From JANRLF01 sp033762815 (GTDB taxonomy: Bacteria; Bacteroidota; Bacteroidia; Chitinophagales; CAIOSU01): a stretch of DNA of 64,000 nt. Location: NCBI GenBank assembly GCA_033762815.1, contig JANRLF010000001.1:310001-374000 (forward strand). Direction: 5' to 3'. Below are positions 1 through 8,420 of the stretch, in pieces. A program made the position numbers and the translations under genes. Under the pieces are notes generated by a model. That model searched no databases and was not told the DNA's origin. It saw nothing but the letters and a program-made list of their open reading frames with translations. Numbering within the stretch: position 1 is the first letter of the stretch; each line of letters begins with the position of its first letter.

Positions 1-818
1 TTAATGAGAATGCCTATGATGCACATCCCTTGCCAAGACAAATCCAAGGGGTGTTTGCTAAAGTGCGTAGAAGCCATGGCACCATGAGTATTGAATACTT
101 TCATGAACCGACAGAGAATTGCTCAAGCAACGGCAAATTAGGGGGGAGACTTTTAACGGGACCGGGGGATATTGAAATTTTGAATAGAAAGATATTGATA
201 CTGGATTTTAATAACAAGAGAATATTTATTTACGACAGAACAAGAGAGTGGATTAATTGTGCTAATGTAACATTAGCTGACACCTTTAAAACTTATTCTA
301 CAGAACGATTAATAAAACTGGAAAACTCAGAAACCATTATCAGTCCGTCTCCTTTATTGTTTCCCAGTAAAATATTTGGTACTGGTAACCAGCAGTCTTT
401 TCTTTTGTCTGTTTTTAATGGTTCTTCAGGTTCTCATGGAATTTTACTTTATGATAAAGATTGGGAGCGTTTCACTGCTGTTTATAGAGAAAATCTTCGT
501 TATTTTTCTTCTACCATATCTGGATCGACTGGTCGTCTTTCATTACCAGTTACGATGGTTGAGCATACGCAAAGTTATTGGGCCTATTTAGGACATGGAG
601 ATATCAAAGGGGTTACTAAGTTTGAAATACCCAGAACAACTAGGGTAACCTATTCAAATGCAATAATAAATGGGAGTGAAAATATCAATGCCTATGACTT
701 AAAGATCAAACTTGTGGATAAGGCAGGCATAAGAACAAGTGATGGAAGAGAAAGTCGTGAACCTGATTTGTTTGTTGCCGATCCAGTGAATGGCAAAGTC
801 TATTTGTGCGGCCAATAG
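1..818 (+). CDS. Hypothetical protein, 5' end outside the window
   Basis: The reading frame is open from base 3, so the gene begins upstream of the window and only about 271 C-terminal residues are visible. I do not recognise the family. The segment around IEILNRKILILDFNNKRIFIYD and the ending FVADPVNGKVYL alternate hydrophobic strands with turns in the manner of beta-propeller (NHL/TolB-like) blades, but this is inference. The word N-x-N-A-Y-D occurs twice, at the left edge and near residue 225. GC content is visibly lower than in the next gene. No terminator is obvious after the TAG stop, and the next gene starts about 100 bases downstream on the same strand. Confidence 0.55.
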   Translation, partial: NENAYDAHPLPRQIQGVFAKVRRSHGTMSIEYFHEPTENCSSNGKLGGRLLTGPGDIEILNRKILILDFNNKRIFIYDRTREWINCANVTLADTFKTYSTERLIKLENSETIISPSPLLFPSKIFGTGNQQSFLLSVFNGSSGSHGILLYDKDWERFTAVYRENLRYFSSTISGSTGRLSLPVTMVEHTQSYWAYLGHGDIKGVTKFEIPRTTRVTYSNAIINGSENINAYDLKIKLVDKAGIRTSDGRESREPDLFVADPVNGKVYLCGQ

Positions 819-920
819 TTAGTAATATATCTAAGAGTTATTGACTACTTTTTGCTTTTCAAAGGTTTTTTAGGGTATAACCCCCTGTTACCCCGCCGTG
901 TTGTTTAACAAAAGCAACCG

Positions 921-1994
921 ATGGTACAGATAGGAATACCCCAGCCCTGCCATGAAAACTGGGAGGGCATGAGCCCCCGTGAAAAGGGCAGGTTTTGCAA
1001 TGCCTGCAGCAAGGTAGTGCGCGACTTTACCCAAATGCCGGATATGGAAATAGTAGCAACCGTGCTACAGCCCGATAGCCAGGTATGCGGCCGCATAGGC
1101 CATGGGCAACTACAGCGCATCAATACTCAGGTGCTGCCACAGCTGGCCCGCCGGGCGGCCATGTTGGCCTTGTTGGGCACTTCCGGGCTTAGCTTTCTTA
1201 CCGGCAACGCCATGGCACAGAACGGGGTATCGGTAGAGCTGCACAACCAAGTGGCGCAGCAGCAGGTAAAGGTTGCGGGCAGGGTCACCGCCTTGGAAAC
1301 GGGCCAGCCCTTGGTGGGCTACCATGCGGTATTGAACATAGCCGGCATGGACAGGTACTCGGCCATAACCGACAGCAACGGCCGCTTTGAAATGGAAATT
1401 GACAAAGGGGAAGGCACTTTGGGCTTGTTTATCATAGGCGATAGTGCGCAATACGAAACGGCCAGCCTGTATGATTTACCCTGGAACGACCAGCACCATG
1501 ATATTGCATTGGGAAAAGCAAAAGATAATCTCCAGGTACTGCAAACCGGACAGCACTATGATATTGCTGGAGCCGAAAGGCGTGTAATCAATACTTCATT
1601 GAACGGAATAATCAATTTGGAAAGTATAGATGCGCTGCCCGTTAATGAGTATAGAGGTATGGTTAGGGAGAAGAAGAGCAAAGAACCCATACCATTTGCC
1701 AGTATTGTTTTAAAAGATGCCAATGGTAAAATGGTGGGTGGAACGGTAGCTGATATAGAGGGCAATTATGCCTTCGAGGGCTTGCCTGAATACGCAAGTA
1801 TTGAAGTTTCTTGTGTGGGGTATGAAAGCTTGGTAATGGAGCAATTGCCCAGCGATGGGAAGTTAGAAATAAATGAAAACATATTTGTTGAAACTGTTGG
1901 TATGATGTATATAGTCAATACCAATTTTATATACTTAGACCCGCCTGGCACCACTACCTTTACACAAGACGATATCAAGTTCATTATTAGGTAG
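921..1994 (+). CDS. Membrane protein with N-terminal Cys motif and two carboxypeptidase-regulatory-like domains
   Basis: 357 residues. The first 60 carry PC-HENW-x-M and GRFCNACSKVVRDFT, with Cys10, Cys26, Cys29 and Cys56 spaced like a small metal-binding knuckle. This N-terminal block recurs in Bacteroidota proteins of unknown function. A hydrophobic segment follows at about 76-100, ending in NAMAQ. Two beta-rich segments at about 115-175 and 240-325 look like carboxypeptidase regulatory-like folds (GRVTALETGQPLVGYHAVL and SKEPIPFASIVLKDANG), which are common in surface proteins of the phylum. The Cys region would be cytoplasmic and the repeats periplasmic if the segment spans the membrane. 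The second half is much more AT-rich than the first. The function is unknown. Confidence 0.8.
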   Translation: MVQIGIPQPCHENWEGMSPREKGRFCNACSKVVRDFTQMPDMEIVATVLQPDSQVCGRIGHGQLQRINTQVLPQLARRAAMLALLGTSGLSFLTGNAMAQNGVSVELHNQVAQQQVKVAGRVTALETGQPLVGYHAVLNIAGMDRYSAITDSNGRFEMEIDKGEGTLGLFIIGDSAQYETASLYDLPWNDQHHDIALGKAKDNLQVLQTGQHYDIAGAERRVINTSLNGIINLESIDALPVNEYRGMVREKKSKEPIPFASIVLKDANGKMVGGTVADIEGNYAFEGLPEYASIEVSCVGYESLVMEQLPSDGKLEINENIFVETVGMMYIVNTNFIYLDPPGTTTFTQDDIKFIIR

Positions 1995-2157
1995 TGAAAC
2001 CACCACCCTTACCCCATGACTCTTTTGGAATGGCAATCTATTGATTGGCAAAACTTTACTGAAGATAGCACCCACTTTCCCAAATCTTGGATGGAATCTT
2101 CGGCTTGAATGTGCTTATTTATGAGCTTAAGATGTGAGATACACTTTTGATGATGGC

Positions 2158-2328
2158 TAAAAAACAAGAAAAACACTTCATTTTTGCACAAGTTATTGAT
2201 AAACAAGTAATTAATCAAAACTGAGATACTACTGAAATACTACCGAAGTATCACTGAAATACTACTGAAACTATACTGAAGTACTACCGAAGTACTACCG
2301 AAACACTACTGAAATACCACTGAAACAC
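2158..2328 (-). repeat. 11-bp tandem repeat element, copy A
   Basis: Bases 2219-2328 hold about ten imperfect 11-bp units of the form CTACTGAAATA (TATTTCAGTAG on the minus strand). Next to them, 2158-2218 read on the minus strand give TTTTGATTAATTAC, TTTATCAATAACTTGTGC and GTGTTTTTCTTGTTTTTT. Both parts match copies B (16475-16650) and C (16937-17111), which lie in the opposite orientation. The array has stops in every frame I checked and is not coding. The stretch from 1995 to 2157 between the preceding gene and this element shows no feature I can name. Confidence 0.85.
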
Positions 2329-2357
2329 CTTGTTAGATGGTTGTGGGACAAAAAAAT

Positions 2358-2376
2358 GGTGCGGATGGAGGGACTC
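2358..2376 (-). repeat. 19-bp duplicate of the tRNA-Leu 3' end
   Basis: GGTGCGGATGGAGGGACTC here is identical to bases 2449-2467, the T-arm/acceptor 3' end of the intact tRNA-Leu, 91 bases away in the same orientation. On the minus strand this copy reads discriminator A followed by an encoded CCA, while the intact gene continues ACCC. Either a tRNA pseudogene fragment or an integration-site scar would explain it. Confidence 0.7.
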
Positions 2377-2404
2377 CCGATTCGTTCTTCCTCGGATAAT
2401 TTAT

Positions 2405-2441
2405 TGGAAAAAAAAAGGAGCCTGTTATCAACAGGCTCCTT
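2405..2441 (-). terminator. Intrinsic terminator of tRNA-Leu
   Basis: On the minus strand, GGAGCCTGTT and AACAGGCTCC form a stem with a short loop, followed by a run of nine T. It begins about ten bases after the tRNA 3' end. Confidence 0.9.
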
Positions 2442-2450
2442 ATCAATGGG

Positions 2451-2532
2451 TGCGGATGGAGGGACTCGAACCCCCACGCCTCGCGGCGCTAGATCCTAAG
2501 TCTAGTGCGGCTACCAATTACGCCACATCCGC
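2451..2532 (-). tRNA. tRNA-Leu (anticodon TAG)
   Basis: 82 nt. Acceptor arms GCGGATG and CATCCGC pair perfectly with discriminator A. The anticodon stem is CTAGA/TCTAG around loop CTTAGGA, giving anticodon TAG (reads CUA). The T-loop GGTTCGAGTC and a variable arm suited to a class II leucine tRNA are present. CCA is not encoded. A good terminator follows. Confidence 0.95.
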
Positions 2533-2639
2533 GTTTGGGGCGGTAAAATTATACCTTTTAACAACAATGCACAATTTTAATTCCGAATTTCTTACTTAAA
2601 TTTAACGTTGGCAGTAAATGGCAAGCATTTTATGGAACC

Positions 2640-4865
2640 ATGGACCACAGCCTAGCCCAATCAATGACCCAAACGATAGTAATAGACCGGGAAGCGGAGA
2701 ACAAGGAAATACTGAAGCAGTACCGCCACCTGTTGAAGGTGATAGACCCTATGCTGCAAAAGGGTGACAAGCAGCAGATAAGGGCGGCCTTCGAAATGTC
2801 GATGGAAGCGCACAAGGATATGCGCCGCAAATCGGGCGAGCCCTATATTTTGCACCCACTTGCCGTGGCACAGATAGTGGCCGAGGAAATGGGCCTAGGG
2901 CCTACCTCGGTGGTATGTGCCCTGTTGCATGATGTGGTGGAAGATACGGAGGTAACCCTTGAGGAAATTGGGAAGGAATTTGGAGCGCAGGTAGCGAAAA
3001 TTGTTGATGGGCTTACCAAAATCAGTGGTGTGTTCGACCTATCAAGCTCAGAACAAGCGGAAAACTTCAGGAAGCTGTTGTTGACCCTAACCGATGATGT
3101 ACGGGTGATACTGATAAAAATTGCCGACCGCCTGCACAACATGCGCACCATGGACTTTATGCCCAGGCACAAGCAGTTGAAAATCGCCTCGGAAACCTCG
3201 TATCTCTATGCGCCCTTGGCACACCGGTTGGGCTTGTACCAAATCAAATCGGAATTGGAAGACCTTTCCATGAAATATACGGAAACGGACGCCTACCGTA
3301 TGATAGCCCAAAGGCTGAACGAGACCAAGCGCGAGCGTACCCGCTATATCAATGAGTTCATCAAGCCGCTGAAAGACCGCTTGGACAGGGAAATGGTGGG
3401 CAAGTTCAAGATTTATGGCAGGCCCAAATCTATCCACTCCATTTGGAACAAGATGAAAACCAAGGGGGTGACTTTTGAGGAGGTGTACGATCTTTTTGCC
3501 ATTAGGGTGTTAGTAGATGTGCCGCCAGAATTGGAAAAATCAGAATGTTGGAAGGTATATTCCATTGTAACGGACAGCTATCGGCCCAATCCGTCCCGCT
3601 TGCGCGACTGGATTAGCACCCCAAAAGCTAATGGCTACGAGGCACTGCATACCACGGTAATGGGGCCAAAGGGCCGTTGGGTAGAAGTGCAGGTACGCAC
3701 CGAAAGGATGAATGAAATTGCCGAAAAAGGGTATGCCGCCCACTGGAAATACAAGGAAGGCTCAGCGGACAATGCGCTGGACGAATGGCTGGAGCGCATA
3801 AGGGAAATGCTGAACAACCCTGACAGCAATGCGCTGGACTTTATCAACGATTTCAAGCTCAACCTTTTCCAAGACGAGATATATGTATTTACCCCAAAGG
3901 GCGATTTGCGAATGCTGCCCAATGGTGCCACCACGCTTGATTTTGCTTTCGAAATTCACTCCGATATCGGCTCTACTTGTATAGGAGCTAAAGTAAACCA
4001 TAAACTGGTGCCCCTGAGCCATAAACTGGCCAATGGCGACCAAGTAGAAATCATTACCAGCAAAAAGCAGAAGCCCAACGAGGATTGGCTGACCTATGTT
4101 ACCACCGGTAAGGCCAAATCGAAAATAAAAGCTTCGCTAAAGGAGGAGAAAAAACTGTTGGCAGCCCAAGGTAAGGAAATGCTCAACCGTAAGCTGCGCC
4201 ATTTGAAGCTGCATACCAATACCTCCCTCGTGCAGGATTTATCGGTTTACTTCAAAATGCCTTCTACACTTGACTTTTATTACAATATCGCAGTAAAGAA
4301 AATTGCGCTGAAGGATATTGAGAAGCTCCAGTTCAGCGGCACCAAATTGATTCTGCCCAAAGAACAGGAGCGCAAAATCAGTATTGAGGAAACGGTAAAG
4401 AACACTTTACAAAAGAACGCTGAACTATTGATTTTTGGCGAGAATGCCGATAAGATAGATTATAAGTTTGCTAACTGCTGCAACCCAATCCCAGGCGATG
4501 ATGTGTTTGGTTTCATTACGGTGAGCGAGGGCATCAAAATCCATAAGACTAATTGCCCCAATGCGGTACAGTTGATGAGCAACTACGGCTACCGGATAGT
4601 AAAAACGAAGTGGACCAAATCGCATGAGCTGTCATTCCTTACCGAAATAAAAATTAGCGGTATCGATGACTTGGGGGTAATGAACAAAATCACCAATATC
4701 ATATCGGGCGAACTGAAGCTGAACATGCGGTCCATATCCATTGAAAGCCATGATGGTATATTCGAAGGAGTAATCAATATCTTTGTAAACGATACCGAGC
4801 AGTTGGAGGACCTGATGGCACAGCTGCAGCGGATGGATGGGATTTTATCGGTAAGCAGGGTTTAG
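2640..4865 (+). CDS. rel: Bifunctional (p)ppGpp synthetase/hydrolase (RelA/SpoT family)
   Basis: 741 residues, the usual length of long Rel enzymes. It makes and degrades the stringent-response alarmone (p)ppGpp in the cytosol. The HD hydrolase domain spans about 45-200, with metal ligands in YILHP (His72), LLHDVVEDT (His97-Asp98) and IADRLHNMRT. The synthetase domain follows at about 250-370 (GRPKSIHSIWNKM, YDLFAIRVLVD, GYEALHTTV, EVQVRT). The TGS domain is near 412-473 and a C-terminal ACT domain near 665-741. With an intact HD site and an intact synthetase motif it is probably bifunctional. Translation starts at an ATG with no clear ribosome binding site, as is normal in this phylum. It is followed by Fur-family, STAS and purA genes on the same strand. 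Confidence 0.95.
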   Translation: MDHSLAQSMTQTIVIDREAENKEILKQYRHLLKVIDPMLQKGDKQQIRAAFEMSMEAHKDMRRKSGEPYILHPLAVAQIVAEEMGLGPTSVVCALLHDVVEDTEVTLEEIGKEFGAQVAKIVDGLTKISGVFDLSSSEQAENFRKLLLTLTDDVRVILIKIADRLHNMRTMDFMPRHKQLKIASETSYLYAPLAHRLGLYQIKSELEDLSMKYTETDAYRMIAQRLNETKRERTRYINEFIKPLKDRLDREMVGKFKIYGRPKSIHSIWNKMKTKGVTFEEVYDLFAIRVLVDVPPELEKSECWKVYSIVTDSYRPNPSRLRDWISTPKANGYEALHTTVMGPKGRWVEVQVRTERMNEIAEKGYAAHWKYKEGSADNALDEWLERIREMLNNPDSNALDFINDFKLNLFQDEIYVFTPKGDLRMLPNGATTLDFAFEIHSDIGSTCIGAKVNHKLVPLSHKLANGDQVEIITSKKQKPNEDWLTYVTTGKAKSKIKASLKEEKKLLAAQGKEMLNRKLRHLKLHTNTSLVQDLSVYFKMPSTLDFYYNIAVKKIALKDIEKLQFSGTKLILPKEQERKISIEETVKNTLQKNAELLIFGENADKIDYKFANCCNPIPGDDVFGFITVSEGIKIHKTNCPNAVQLMSNYGYRIVKTKWTKSHELSFLTEIKISGIDDLGVMNKITNIISGELKLNMRSISIESHDGIFEGVINIFVNDTEQLEDLMAQLQRMDGILSVSRV

Positions 4866-4990
4866 CTAATGTGCTAATGTGGAGATAAGGAGAGATTGTG
4901 AGAGAATGTTATGGAATGTTATGGAATGAGAATTTAGATATTTGATTTCGGAAACCGAATCTTGCTACTTGATACTAGATACTTGCTACT
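4866..4990 (+). repeat. Intergenic run of short direct repeats
   Basis: Several back-to-back short repeats fill the gap: GCTAATGTGCTAATGTG, GTTATGGAATGTTATGGAATG split over 4908-4928, and CTTGCTACTTGATACTAGATACTTGCTACT-like words at 4960-4989. The first is the reverse complement of the AGCACATTAGCACAT word at 17189-17222. No gene is visible. Confidence 0.6.
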
Positions 4991-4996
4991 AAAAAG

Positions 4997-5476
4997 ATGC
5001 CTGAAGTAAAAGAGAACATAAAAGAAATAAAGAACATTTTCTCCGCCTATCTGGAGCAGCACGGCCAGCGCAGAACTCCCGAGCGTTTTACCATTTTGGA
5101 GGAAATCTATTCAAGGAACGACCATTTTGATGCAGAAACACTGTATATCGAAATGAAAACCAAAAATTATAATATTAGCCGGGCTACGGTGTACAACACT
5201 TTGGATTTGCTGGTATCGTGCGATTTGGTGAGCCGCCACCAATTTGGAAAAAACTTTGCCCAGTACGAAAAATCATATGGCTACCGACAACATGACCATG
5301 TTATTTGCGTAGATTGTAAGAAAGTAGTGGAGTTTTGTGACCCTCGAATACAGCAGATACAGACCATGATGGCCGAATTGCTCAACTTTAAAATTACGCA
5401 CCATTCATTAAATTTGTATGGTGTTTGCGGAACCTGCCAGCGTGCAAGGGAAGCCAACGCCAAGAAAAAGATTTAA
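4997..5476 (+). CDS. Fur-family transcriptional regulator
   Basis: 159 residues. The N-terminal winged helix contains RRTPERFTILEEIY and the recognition helix ISRATVYNTLDLL. The dimerisation and metal domain has HDHVICVDCKKVVEF (Cys-x2-Cys) and a second Cys pair GVCGTCQ near the C-terminus, which together would form the structural zinc site of Fur/Zur/PerR proteins. I cannot tell which metal or peroxide it senses. A good Fur-box-like sequence lies at 20019-20039 in this window, so an iron role is plausible. It precedes a STAS gene by 12 bases and may be cotranscribed with it. Confidence 0.9.
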   Translation: MPEVKENIKEIKNIFSAYLEQHGQRRTPERFTILEEIYSRNDHFDAETLYIEMKTKNYNISRATVYNTLDLLVSCDLVSRHQFGKNFAQYEKSYGYRQHDHVICVDCKKVVEFCDPRIQQIQTMMAELLNFKITHHSLNLYGVCGTCQRAREANAKKKI

Positions 5477-5488
5477 AACCACATTGCC

Positions 5489-5824
5489 ATGGAATACACG
5501 ATTGACCGCCAAGATAAAGCCACTGTTATTGCCTTAAAAGGTAGCTTACTGGCTGATTTGCAAACCAAAGATATCCTTCAGACAGTGACGGACTTGATAC
5601 AGGAGAACAAGGTGAACTTTGTGGTTGATTTGGGCGATTTGAAGTTTATCAACAGTGCTGGCTTGGGCATGCTGCTTACATGCCTTACAAAGGCAAGGAA
5701 AGCGGGTGGCGACGTGTTGCTGGCCGATGTGCCTGAACAGGTGAGCAACCTATTGGTAATTACCAAACTAAATGCAATTTTCCATACCAAGGATACCGTT
5801 AAATCGGCTATCGACTCTTTTTAA
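5489..5824 (+). CDS. STAS-domain protein (anti-sigma factor antagonist type)
   Basis: 111 residues forming a single STAS domain: an N-terminal strand DKATVIALKG, then LKFINSAGLGMLLTCL, which holds the conserved Ser (DxSG-like site, here INSAGLG) that partner kinases phosphorylate in SpoIIAA/RsbV proteins. Such proteins act by partner switching with an anti-sigma factor or kinase. No such partner is encoded next door. The gene lies between the Fur-family gene and purA on the same strand. The start ATG follows the Fur-family stop by 12 bases. Confidence 0.88.
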   Translation: MEYTIDRQDKATVIALKGSLLADLQTKDILQTVTDLIQENKVNFVVDLGDLKFINSAGLGMLLTCLTKARKAGGDVLLADVPEQVSNLLVITKLNAIFHTKDTVKSAIDSF

Positions 5825-5839
5825 ATCTCGGCCAAAGCT

Positions 5840-5847
5840 TACCTTTG
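5840..5847 (+). promoter_or_regulatory. -7 box of purA
   Basis: TACCTTTG matches the Bacteroidota -7 consensus TAnnTTTG, 52 bases before the purA ATG. No TTG is seen at the proper -33 distance, so this rests on the -7 element alone. Confidence 0.5.
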
Positions 5848-5899
5848 CCGTTTCGCAGTCGGCACTTGCCAGTTGCGTGAATTTTTTAAACTTTAATCA

Positions 5900-7168
5900 A
5901 TGTACGTTGATGTTTTAATTGGCCTTCAGTGGGGCGATGAGGGGAAGGGCAAAATTGTGGACTACCTTGCTGACCGCTATGACATTGTGGCACGTTTCCA
6001 AGGTGGGCCCAATGCAGGCCATACCCTAAAGGTAAACGGCGAAACATTTGTGCTGCACACGATTCCTTCGGGTATTTTCCATGGCCATATTACCAATGTA
6101 ATCGGCAATGGAGTAGTAATTGACCCTATCACATTCAAAAAGGAAGTAGAAAAACTGAACGTAATCGGTGTTGATGCTACAGCAAAGTTGATGGTATCGA
6201 ATAAGGCACACCTTATTTTACCAACGCACAAGTTGTTGGATGCCGCATCGGAAGCGAGGAAAGGACAATCGAAAATCGGTTCGACCTTGCGCGGTATTGG
6301 CCCCACTTATATGGACCAAACCGGCAGAAATGGCCTACGGGTTGGCGATATCGTAGCAAGCGACTTTCAGGCAAAATATGAAGCACTGAAGGAAAAGCAT
6401 TTGGAGCTACTGAAGTTTTACAATTATGAGGCTGACTTGCCTGCCCTAGAGCAGGAGTGGATGGAAAGCCTAGACTGCCTACGTTCACTCCCATTGATCA
6501 ATGCAGAGTATTATCTAAATGAGGCATTGGCAAGCGGCAAAAGAATTTTGGCAGAAGGGGCACAAGGCTCTATGCTTGATGTCAACTTTGGCACCTATCC
6601 CTATGTCACTTCTTCCAATACCCTTACTGCTGGAGCTTGTATAGGCTTGGGCGTGGCACCATCCAAAATCAGGGAGGTGTATGGTATCAGCAAGGCTTAC
6701 TGCACCCGCGTAGGCGGAGGGCCTTTCCCTACTGAGTTGCTGGGCGAAGAAGGAGAAAAACTAAGGCAATTGGGAGGCGAATTTGGAGCCACCACCGGAA
6801 GACCGCGCCGTTGTGGCTGGATGGACCTACCGGCATTGCGCTATGCGGCCATGCTGAACGGCTTAACCAAACTGATTATCACCAAAATAGATGTGCTTAA
6901 TAGCTTTGAGGAATTGCAGGTATGCACTGATTATGAGGTAGATGGACAAACTGTTCGCGACCTGCCATATGACCTTTGTTCAGCTACCGTAAAGCCCCTA
7001 TATCAAAATTTCAAAGGTTGGAACCAGCCCATTACCGGCTCGCTGCCCTTTGAGCAACTGCCCGAGGAAATAACCCGATACATTGCTTTTATTGAGAATT
7101 ACCTTAATGTACCGGCAATTTTGATTTCTACTGGCCCGCACCGCGACGACCTGGTAGTAAGGGCTTGA
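5900..7168 (+). CDS. purA: Adenylosuccinate synthetase
   Basis: 422 residues, the normal length. The enzyme condenses IMP and aspartate with GTP hydrolysis to adenylosuccinate, the first committed step to AMP. The N-terminal GTP-binding loop QWGDEGKGKIVDYLA includes the catalytic Asp; GGPNAGHTL, GSTLRGIGPTYMDQTGR, EGAQGSMLDVNFGTYPYVTSSN and TTGRPRRCGW are all present. The protein ends 4 bases before pabB, so the two are probably cotranscribed. Nothing is missing or unusual. Confidence 0.97.
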   Translation: MYVDVLIGLQWGDEGKGKIVDYLADRYDIVARFQGGPNAGHTLKVNGETFVLHTIPSGIFHGHITNVIGNGVVIDPITFKKEVEKLNVIGVDATAKLMVSNKAHLILPTHKLLDAASEARKGQSKIGSTLRGIGPTYMDQTGRNGLRVGDIVASDFQAKYEALKEKHLELLKFYNYEADLPALEQEWMESLDCLRSLPLINAEYYLNEALASGKRILAEGAQGSMLDVNFGTYPYVTSSNTLTAGACIGLGVAPSKIREVYGISKAYCTRVGGGPFPTELLGEEGEKLRQLGGEFGATTGRPRRCGWMDLPALRYAAMLNGLTKLIITKIDVLNSFEELQVCTDYEVDGQTVRDLPYDLCSATVKPLYQNFKGWNQPITGSLPFEQLPEEITRYIAFIENYLNVPAILISTGPHRDDLVVRA

Positions 7169-7172
7169 CCAT

Positions 7173-8420
7173 ATGGACATTTTTCAGCTTAAAGCCCTAG
7201 CCTGGGCCCAACAGTTTGAAACCTTGTGTTATTTGGATGCCAATCATTACCCACAACATAGTTGGCAATTTGATTGGGTATTGGCAGCAGGTGCCAGCCG
7301 GCTATTGGCCATTCAGGCAGGAAGTGCGTTCGAACGACTTAAAGAGTTCAGGGCATCTTATCCTGGCTGGCTGTTCGGGTATTTTGCCTACGATTTAAAA
7401 AATGAGGTTGAAAGGCTGAACAGTCAGCATACGGACCATATCGGTTTGCTTGATTTATTGTTTTTTCAACCTGAGTGTTTACTTGTATGTAGTAAAGGAA
7501 AGGTGGAGGTGCTGGCAGGAGATGAAAAGCTACTAGCTGAAATTGAGCAACATGAAGTGCCCTTGCTTGAAACAGCTAAAATCACTATTAAAACCCGGTT
7601 CAATAAGGAAGAGTATTTGAAAGCTGTAAAAAGCCTGCAAAACCATATTGTGGAAGGTGATATTTATGAAGCCAACCTTTGCCAGGAGTTTTACGCCCAA
7701 CAGGTTTCAATTCAGCCCCTTGCAGTATTTAACCTGCTGAACGACAAGAACAAAGCACCTTTTAGTGGCTTTTTCAAGCATCAAGAAAGGTATGTACTAT
7801 GTTCCAGCCCTGAGCGATTTTTGGCTAAGAAGGGTCAACAATTATTGTCGCAGCCAATAAAAGGTACTATCAGAAAAGGTAAGGACCCTGTGGAAAATGA
7901 AAGCCTAAAGCAGCAGCTATATCATGACATTAAAGAACGTGCTGAAAATGTGATGATAGTTGATTTGGTAAGGAATGACCTTGCCAAGAGCTGCTTGCCA
8001 GGTACAGTTCATGTAGATGAACTATTTGGTATTTATAGCTTTGAGCAGGTGCACCACATGATTTCTACTATTAGCGGCACTCTGCGCCCTGATTGCGACC
8101 CGATTGATGCCATCAAAAATACTTTCCCCATGGGTTCTATGACGGGGGCACCAAAAATAAGTGCCATGCGACTGATTGAAAGCCATGAACTAAGTAAAAG
8201 GGGAGTTTACTCTGGGGCGTTGGGCTATTTCAGCCCGGAAGGCGATTTTGACTTCAATGTGGTCATCCGCAGCATTTTGTATAATGCCGCAAGCAAATAC
8301 CTAAGTTTCCAGGCTGGAGGAGCGATTACTTATGATGCAAATCCTGAAAAAGAGTATGAGGAATGCCTGTTGAAGGCCAAGGCGATGATGGAGGTACTAG
8401 GTGGGGTTAAGGAACAATGA
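7173..8420 (+). CDS. pabB: Aminodeoxychorismate synthase component I (PabB type)
   Basis: 415 residues of the chorismate-binding family. It would convert chorismate with ammonia to 4-amino-4-deoxychorismate for folate synthesis. The key loop reads QPIKGTIRKG (228-236) with Lys230; Lys at this point marks PabB, whereas anthranilate synthases have Ala. MGSMTGAPKISAM and GVYSGALGYFSPEG, followed by DFNVVIRSI, form the rest of the active site. No glutaminase partner is adjacent. A second folate gene, folB, lies at 17913. The 3' end overlaps the convergent regulator gene by 14 bases. Confidence 0.9.
   Translation: MDIFQLKALAWAQQFETLCYLDANHYPQHSWQFDWVLAAGASRLLAIQAGSAFERLKEFRASYPGWLFGYFAYDLKNEVERLNSQHTDHIGLLDLLFFQPECLLVCSKGKVEVLAGDEKLLAEIEQHEVPLLETAKITIKTRFNKEEYLKAVKSLQNHIVEGDIYEANLCQEFYAQQVSIQPLAVFNLLNDKNKAPFSGFFKHQERYVLCSSPERFLAKKGQQLLSQPIKGTIRKGKDPVENESLKQQLYHDIKERAENVMIVDLVRNDLAKSCLPGTVHVDELFGIYSFEQVHHMISTISGTLRPDCDPIDAIKNTFPMGSMTGAPKISAMRLIESHELSKRGVYSGALGYFSPEGDFDFNVVIRSILYNAASKYLSFQAGGAITYDANPEKEYEECLLKAKAMMEVLGGVKEQ

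Noticed and set aside
2219..2328. CRISPR array
   Set aside because: Units are 11 bases and contiguous with no spacers, unlike CRISPR repeats; no cas genes are present.
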